A stretch of 64,000 bases of DNA from Flaccisagitta enflata (lineage: Eukaryota > Chaetognatha > Sagittoidea > Aphragmophora), in contig OZ231126.1 in the NCBI GenBank assembly GCA_965153355.1, positions 65,658,001 through 65,722,000 of the forward strand, in the 5' to 3' direction. Positions 59,801 through 64,000 of this stretch are shown piece by piece (positions within the stretch are counted from its first letter, which is position 1; each line of letters opens with the position of its first letter). The translations under genes were made by a program, and so were the position numbers. The notes under the pieces are model-generated. The model saw only the letters and a program-made list of their open reading frames with translations, had not been told where the DNA came from and searched no databases.

Positions 59801-60338
59801 ACGATCTGTTGGGCGGATGGTTTGTTGAACGAATGCTTTGTTGAGCGGATGTCTGTGAGACGACAAGGGGCGGATGCCATGGGCGGGGTTGGGTTGGGTT
59901 GGGTTGAATTTCGATGACCCCAGCCCTCTGTCTCGGTTCGAGCATGAGAAGTCGGAGTGATCTGGTCGTATTCGCGATTTGTTGAGGATTTTGTCCATTG
60001 TCTCTTCCATCTGTTATCGCCAATTGGGCTGGAAATAGACGAAGACGGTAAAGACATGCTTGAATTTCAGTGGTTAGCCTGTCAATGTTTTCTCTCAACA
60101 CACTCGAGGTGAAACGATTTTTCCTCAGCTTAAGTTCTGACTCTTTATTCTCAAGCTGTTTCCTTAATTCGTTTGCCCTGTTTTTGTCCGTCCTGTCATG
60201 GCTGTTAGTGGCTCGAACGTGGGTTTGTTCATATTCGGTCAACAGATCGTTAGTTTGTCTCCTGAGAGTTCTAAAGTATCGTTCATCGTAGACTGGTTCA
60301 TCGTCGTACCACATGTCGACCCCATGTGGTAAAACCAT
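56814..60338 (-). CDS. gag: BEL/Pao Gag polyprotein (1174 aa)
   Basis: Uninterrupted from ATG at 60338 (MVLPHGVDMWYDDEP). Residues about 20-110 form a charged coiled-coil segment. About 120-740 is a very long polar, Gln/Asn/Thr/His-rich linker. About 745-960 is a DUF1759-type capsid-like region (LPEEQRFSGDSKVDFESVLL, then LKHYFSGEAAKICELYEGRG). The C-terminus has zinc knuckles: CKTCNGTIYHELPQC, CIRCLARGHMVKDC (from residue 1142) and CQTCNGKYHHTLNA. Gag packages the element RNA into particles. The polar linker makes it about twice the usual length. Gag stops right after the last knuckle, where most BEL elements read on into pol. Confidence 0.92.
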   Translation of the reverse strand: MVLPHGVDMWYDDEPVYDERYFRTLRRQTNDLLTEYEQTHVRATNSHDRTDKNRANELRKQLENKESELKLRKNRFTSSVLRENIDRLTTEIQACLYRLRLFPAQLAITDGRDNGQNPQQIANTTRSLRLLMLEPRQRAGVIEIQPNPTQPRPWHPPLVVSQTSAQQSIRSTNHPPNRSSTSQHPSVRVHGDSSNVSHLPIANRTNETRRSNTGACERTHISHTNALSHLHGTDRDGDGDDDGDGDDASVTTFSSARSEMTIVPELVDVTSFNGENEHENLRKKYDKVIERKKKLNDHFNDKRKKYDDECRLLLGKMQSLSEMEGNDANAQIGEEGQADMEKEFDAVEGHERVNRTRSWVNSQESVHPSDSASLVSFLELPNNNANQQNTQSPHTLPYTDQHLPTNTHSRRTNHDPTHHTQTNERADVSRTLADRRRTEGIQPQHHPSTSHQVESHQPQNHPNSHSNPQYHSQRTAQQMSTRQTYTVISQTRGENATATHILATECARLDTIPQSPRSHQNIPNDNIQQNYPNMERQRPNERQITERRTDSQIQTNADNNNIQTNIINNNSTRPKVRTNQQESQTQTSQPRTQMDDHMNTTRQSRHDSDIPFARSDISTQRRASQTSKSKNTQTRLTPPNSPTYSLNLPKPKNSRHAPSDTNFNHNGHTSNSYLPQQKHEMKKEEAHNQSADNLEGFVGAMANSPVGRSSLGGRESPKISIDLNPNDENKGKNTEGQFFNTDLLRFFAAKDARDFLQRNRLPEEQRFSGDSKVDFESVLLRFQTITDNSGIPARELIFELKHYFSGEAAKICELYEGRGNAEDNLRDAIEHLKLEFGYEARSIHNMINNIVCNGAIDRNKPSEFKALRIALTTIYRKAKNAKRDSIFNNADTINRILVEKIPFCLNRWAIERSKKLTSMTPDSFEPEPQFTDFLKFLSYENKVREELSAIHHSTKPPSGKKDNKLMTVNTISVDSQESAPKPKIPAKNKGGSQKRNNTKQTPSHPDLSTPDGAAAATAAAVAAANFQQYPSAPLLPPPQRHPYGGGGGYRQQPQQQQQHQQQHQNRNKVNDWLQNQHQANNYNMQRDGAQNIATTARQPSGENNWFCKTCNGTIYHELPQCKTFLSLNHDDKFTQIRANGACIRCLARGHMVKDCTSTDYCQTCNGKYHHTLNA

Positions 60339-60428
60339 CTTGGCGGGTTACTAATGTTTGACCGGTAATACTATTAATGAGTTGACTGGCTAATTAGATT
60401 AATTCGTAAAGTTTAAACTGAATCGATC

Positions 60429-60695
60429 GACCACGTTGATGAGAAGACACGAGGTTACTCGGAATACATGGGGTGGATAGGGAGAGAGAAGAGAAATTCA
60501 ATATGGCGATGAGGAAGGAAGGGAATATGAGAGGGTGAATTCGAATGGGGACAGATGACACTGGACCACGTTGATGAGAAGATTCGAGTTACTCGGAATA
60601 CATTGGGTGGATAGGGAGAGAGAAGAGAAATTCAATATGGCGGTGAGGAAGGAAGGGAATTTGAGAGGATGAATTCGAATGGGGACAGATGACAC
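60429..60695. repeat. Tandem duplication of about 135 bp in the leader
   Basis: Two copies of gaccacgttgatgagaagac through gaatggggacagatgacact, differing at a handful of bases. They include a tcaatatggcgatgaggaag motif. Confidence 0.85.
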
Positions 60696-60719
60696 TTATG
60701 ATCGATATTTTGGTGATAC

Positions 60720-60835
60720 TCAACGTATTGATGATTTTCAACGTTTAGATGATTCTCAACGTTTCCTCAACGTTTCCTCAACGTTTCCTCAACGTTTCCT
60801 CAACGTTTCCTCAACGTTTCCTCAACTTTAACGGA
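60720..60835. repeat. Short tandem repeat tcctcaacgtt
   Basis: About eight units of 11-12 bp (ctcaacgtttc) in the leader between gag and the 113-bp repeats. Confidence 0.85.
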
Positions 60836-60951
60836 AATCAAGTATGTGTTATTTGAGTATGATGATAAAGGGGTAGGTGAATATGTTGATGTGACTGATG
60901 TATGTAATGGGTAAGTGAATATTACTGAAGATGTGTTATGATGAATCTGCG

Positions 60952-61540
60952 TGAAATTTGGGCATAAGGTACCCGTGAAACGCGTGTCCGGAGACACACG
61001 ATCTACTATGGCAGGAAAATGATATTTCCGTGGGCCAATGTGCTATTGTGGTGCAAGTATGGACGAAAATTTGGGCATAGGGTACCCGTGAAACGCGTGT
61101 CCGGAGACACACGATCTACTATGGCAGGAAAATGATATTTCCGTGTGCCAATGTGCTATTGTGGTGCAAGTATGGACGAAAATTTGGGCATAGGGTACCC
61201 GTGAAACGCGTGTCCGGAGACACACGATCTACTATGGCAGGAAAATGATATTTCCGTGTGCCAATGTGCTATTGTGGTGCAAGTATGGACGAAAATTTGG
61301 GCATAGGGTACCCGTGAAACGCGTGTCCGGAGACACACGATCTACTATGGCAGGAAAATGATATTTCCGTGTGCCAATGTGCTATTGTGGTGCAAGTATG
61401 GACGAAAATTTGGGCATAGGGTACCCGTGAAACGCGTGTCCGGAGACACACGATCTACTATGGCAGGAAAATGATATTTCCAAGTGCCAAAAATTTGGGC
61501 ATAGGGTACCCGTGAAACGCGTGTCCGGAGACACGCGATC
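60952..61540. repeat. 113-bp tandem repeats in the leader
   Basis: The string gggcatagggtacccgtgaa starts at 60959, 61073, 61186, 61299 and 61412 (period 113), with a shortened sixth unit at 61497. Each unit contains cgcgtgtccggagacac, which can fold as a hairpin. In the last unit (cgcgtgtccggagacacgcg) the stem is a perfect 8 bp. Confidence 0.9.
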
Positions 61541-61555
61541 TACTATGGCGACTCG

Positions 61556-61735
61556 GCCGCTGAAGGAAACAAGCGTTCCCAGCGGCGTCAATCGCAATGG
61601 GCAGGGGTAACGAATCAGCCCAGCTGAAGGAATCAAGCGTTCCCAGCGGCGTCAATCGCGAATGGGTAGGGGCGGCGAATCAGCCCAGCTGAAAGAAACA
61701 GATGTTTCCCAGCGGCGTCAATCGCGATGTAATGA
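61556..61735. repeat. Three tandem units of about 63 bp in the leader
   Basis: Units begin gctgaaggaaacaagcgttc and continue ccagcggcgtcaatcgc with a gggcagggg...aatcagccca end. The third unit is truncated. Confidence 0.85.
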
Positions 61736-61739
61736 CAAT

Positions 61740-62352
61740 GTGGCAATAATGGTGGTGCAATAGTGTTACAATGATGTCACAATGGTGTTACAATGGTGTT
61801 GTAATTGTGTTATAATGGTGTTGTGCAACAATGTGAGTGTTATTCGATGATAGGAGGTTGATGATAGTAGAAGGATAAAGTAAAAAAAAATTTTTTTTTT
61901 TGAAATTTTGAAATTTTCTTTTTTTTTTTTTTTTGACTTACTAACTTTTTATTCCCTCACTGTGACGAGCTTCCTATACTATCTTATATAATGTCGAAGG
62001 GTGAAGGAGCTTCCTTTTTCTTTTTCTTTAGGTGGTGGTAGTGCAACAGTGAGAGAGCTGCCTCTCCTAACCCGAAGGGTGAAGAGCTTCGAGGGTGAAG
62101 AGCTTCCTGCCGGCCCACACGGTAGTGAGCTGCGTACTGGCCCGTACGGTGGATTGAGCTACCCGAGGCAGCCCGTACGTTGGTGAGCTTCTCGTCGAAG
62201 CCCGCAGGGTACAATGCTTCCTACGGTGAAGGAGCTACCCGGCGAAGCTTGTTGGAAATTCTTCGGAGGATCGCTTCTTTTTCTTTTCTCTTTTCCGGGT
62301 AATATAGAATCAATAGCGTGACTATAAGATCAGGCTTGCAAAGAGTTTCTAC
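61740..62352. other. 5' leader next to the LTR
   Basis: Contains caatggtgttacaatggtgt repeats near 61765, an A/T run at 61880-61935, and repeated gaagagcttc/gagctacc motifs at 62085-62235. Directly inside the 5' LTR the minus strand reads gtagaaactctttgcaagcc, without the usual TGG start of a tRNA primer site. Confidence 0.5.
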
Positions 62353-63140
62353 TGTCGGTAAACCGATCAAAAATGGGCTAACTGGAAGGCCTACGACCCT
62401 AACTGTCACGCTGAGAATCTACAGAACCAGGAAATGAGATGACAAAATCGTATATTCTCATATGGAAACGTAGAAACTGACAGTAAAGCAAAAGAGAAAG
62501 GGAAACATATCATGAGTAATGTACCTAATGCCAAAGAAGCCAAATGAATAATATGACGAAAATAGGGTCAATGATAGAAATAATGACCAGAATAATGAGG
62601 GAAATAGGGTCCAATAACCGTAATGAGTAACCAATAATCAGAATAATGACCCAAATAATGAAGGAAATATGGTATGAATAATAGTAATAGATACCTCTGT
62701 CAGCGTGTAGTTAACCCGTGGACCGACTCTAATTATTAGGTTCCGAAAAGAGGAGGTACGATCGTGAATAGAGCCAGACCGAAAATGAACCAGAGAAGGA
62801 AAAAAGGAGGAAAGCGACGCGTCGCGACGTCGCGCCGCTTCCGACGCGACGGTGGCGACCAATCAGAAATCGTCTAATCTCGCGACACTCGATCTAGCCA
62901 ATAAGAACGTGCCACGAACTGTCTAGACGTCTGGACGCTGGAAAGAAAAAGCCGGTAAACGGGTCTCTATGAGCCCTGAATATGGTCGGTAGATATGGTG
63001 CCCGTGATAAATTGAATGGATCCATGAAAGACAAATAAAGCAGAACGGATCGAATAAATGAGGCAATAAACGCTATCTAAATATGAATAGATCCAGATAA
63101 AGGATACCGGTTCTGAGGAAATGAGCTAGGCTTCTTGACA
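62353..63140 (-). repeat. 5' LTR of the BEL/Pao element
   Basis: A 788-bp repeat with TGTC...GACA ends. It is the upstream LTR in the transcription direction and would carry the element's promoter. It differs from the 3' LTR at cccaaataat versus cccagataat and gagctagg versus gagttagg. Confidence 0.95.
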
Positions 63141-63145
63141 CTTTG
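63141..63145. repeat. Target-site duplication, right copy
   Basis: CTTTG directly outside the right LTR, matching 38552-38556. Confidence 0.9.
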
Positions 63146-63280
63146 TCTGTCCGTCCGTTGGTGGGTCGGTTGGTTGGTTGGTCGGTCGGTCTGTCACGCT
63201 CTAGTTGAAAAGTGGGAAAACGCGTATTTCTGCCCCTGCAAACCCGTCCGCAATTGATGGCCGTGTATCCGGCCTTGTTA
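63141..63280 (+). repeat. Right half of the R1 copy split by the retrotransposon
   Basis: Begins with the duplicated ctttg, then tctgtccgtccgttggtggg, tcggttggttggttggtcgg, gaaaagtgggaaaacgcgta, gcccctgcaaacccgtccgc, and ends ggccgtgtatccggccttgt. With 38520-38556 it makes one complete R1. Confidence 0.9.
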
Positions 63281-63414
63281 GCTTAGCTGCTCTTGCCCGA
63301 ATACCTTGCTGCTCTCCCACATCACTGCCTTTCCCAACTTGCATGTTGAGTGAGGTATTCGTATATCCGGCCTTGCTCGGCTTCCCTCCCCCCCTTTCCC
63401 AACTCGCACCGGAA

Positions 63415-64000
<586 letters not shown>

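Larger units (their letters stand above)
38557..63140 (-). mobile_element. Giant BEL/Pao LTR retrotransposon, 24.6 kb, apparently intact
   Basis: Complete element on the minus strand: two 788-bp LTRs, a 5-bp target duplication, a polypurine tract next to the 3' LTR, gag, pol with all enzymatic motifs uninterrupted, and about 13 kb of extra 3' sequence carrying a predicted spliced gene and three related genes. Membership in BEL/Pao follows from the pol order (protease-RT-RNase H-integrase), the YVDD RT, the A17-type protease and the DUF5641-like C-terminus. It is several times larger than usual for the group. The LTRs differ at only two sites that I can see (near 38872 and 39331), so the insertion is recent. 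It interrupts an R1 repeat. Coordinates below are on the plus strand; transcription runs from 63140 downwards. Confidence 0.95.

Noticed and set aside
59881-60057. Short alternative frames inside gag and pol on either strand
   Set aside because: They are shadows of the long gag and pol frames and lack their own signals.

Overview
This is animal nuclear DNA, most likely from a non-insect invertebrate that I cannot name. The host genes are split by GT-AG introns, microsatellite density is extreme, and the window holds an animal-type BEL/Pao LTR retrotransposon plus the 3' exons of a clear par-6 homologue.

Host part (about 1-38.5 kb). On the minus strand lie the last three recognisable exons of par-6 (1553-3689) and an unidentified acidic/lysine-rich exon (15536-16273). 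On the plus strand lie a candidate Rel-homology exon (17667-17879), four ankyrin-repeat exons (19643-22563), and exons of an extended-Tudor protein ending at 28748. The exons sit between very long simple repeats, up to about 0.9 kb of (TC)n. In most introns whose strand I can assign, the pyrimidine strand of these repeats is the sense strand. Two unusual dispersed repeat families fill much of the rest. R1 is about 165 bp and has three mutually complementary segments that change together between copies. R2 is a minisatellite array closed by long inverted repeats. A decayed PIN-like/CXC gene of a multicopy animal family lies at 35578-37450.

The main object is a 24.6-kb LTR retrotransposon on the minus strand (38557-63140). 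Its two 788-bp LTRs differ at only two positions I can see, it has a 5-bp CTTTG target duplication and a polypurine tract, and it landed inside an R1 copy whose halves are still visible on both sides. Reading 5' to 3' on the minus strand: LTR, a leader with 113-bp tandem repeats, gag (1174 aa, zinc knuckles), pol (1473 aa: protease, YVDD reverse transcriptase, RNase H, integrase, C-terminal DUF5641-like part), then 13 kb of extra sequence. That extra part holds a predicted three-exon gene (699+50+256 codons, both junctions in phase) and three tandem genes of about 273-316 aa that look like paralogues of each other. None resembles a known env, protease or polymerase. BEL/Pao elements are normally under about 10 kb, so a young, apparently intact element carrying four accessory genes, one of them spliced, is the best candidate here for an undescribed system.
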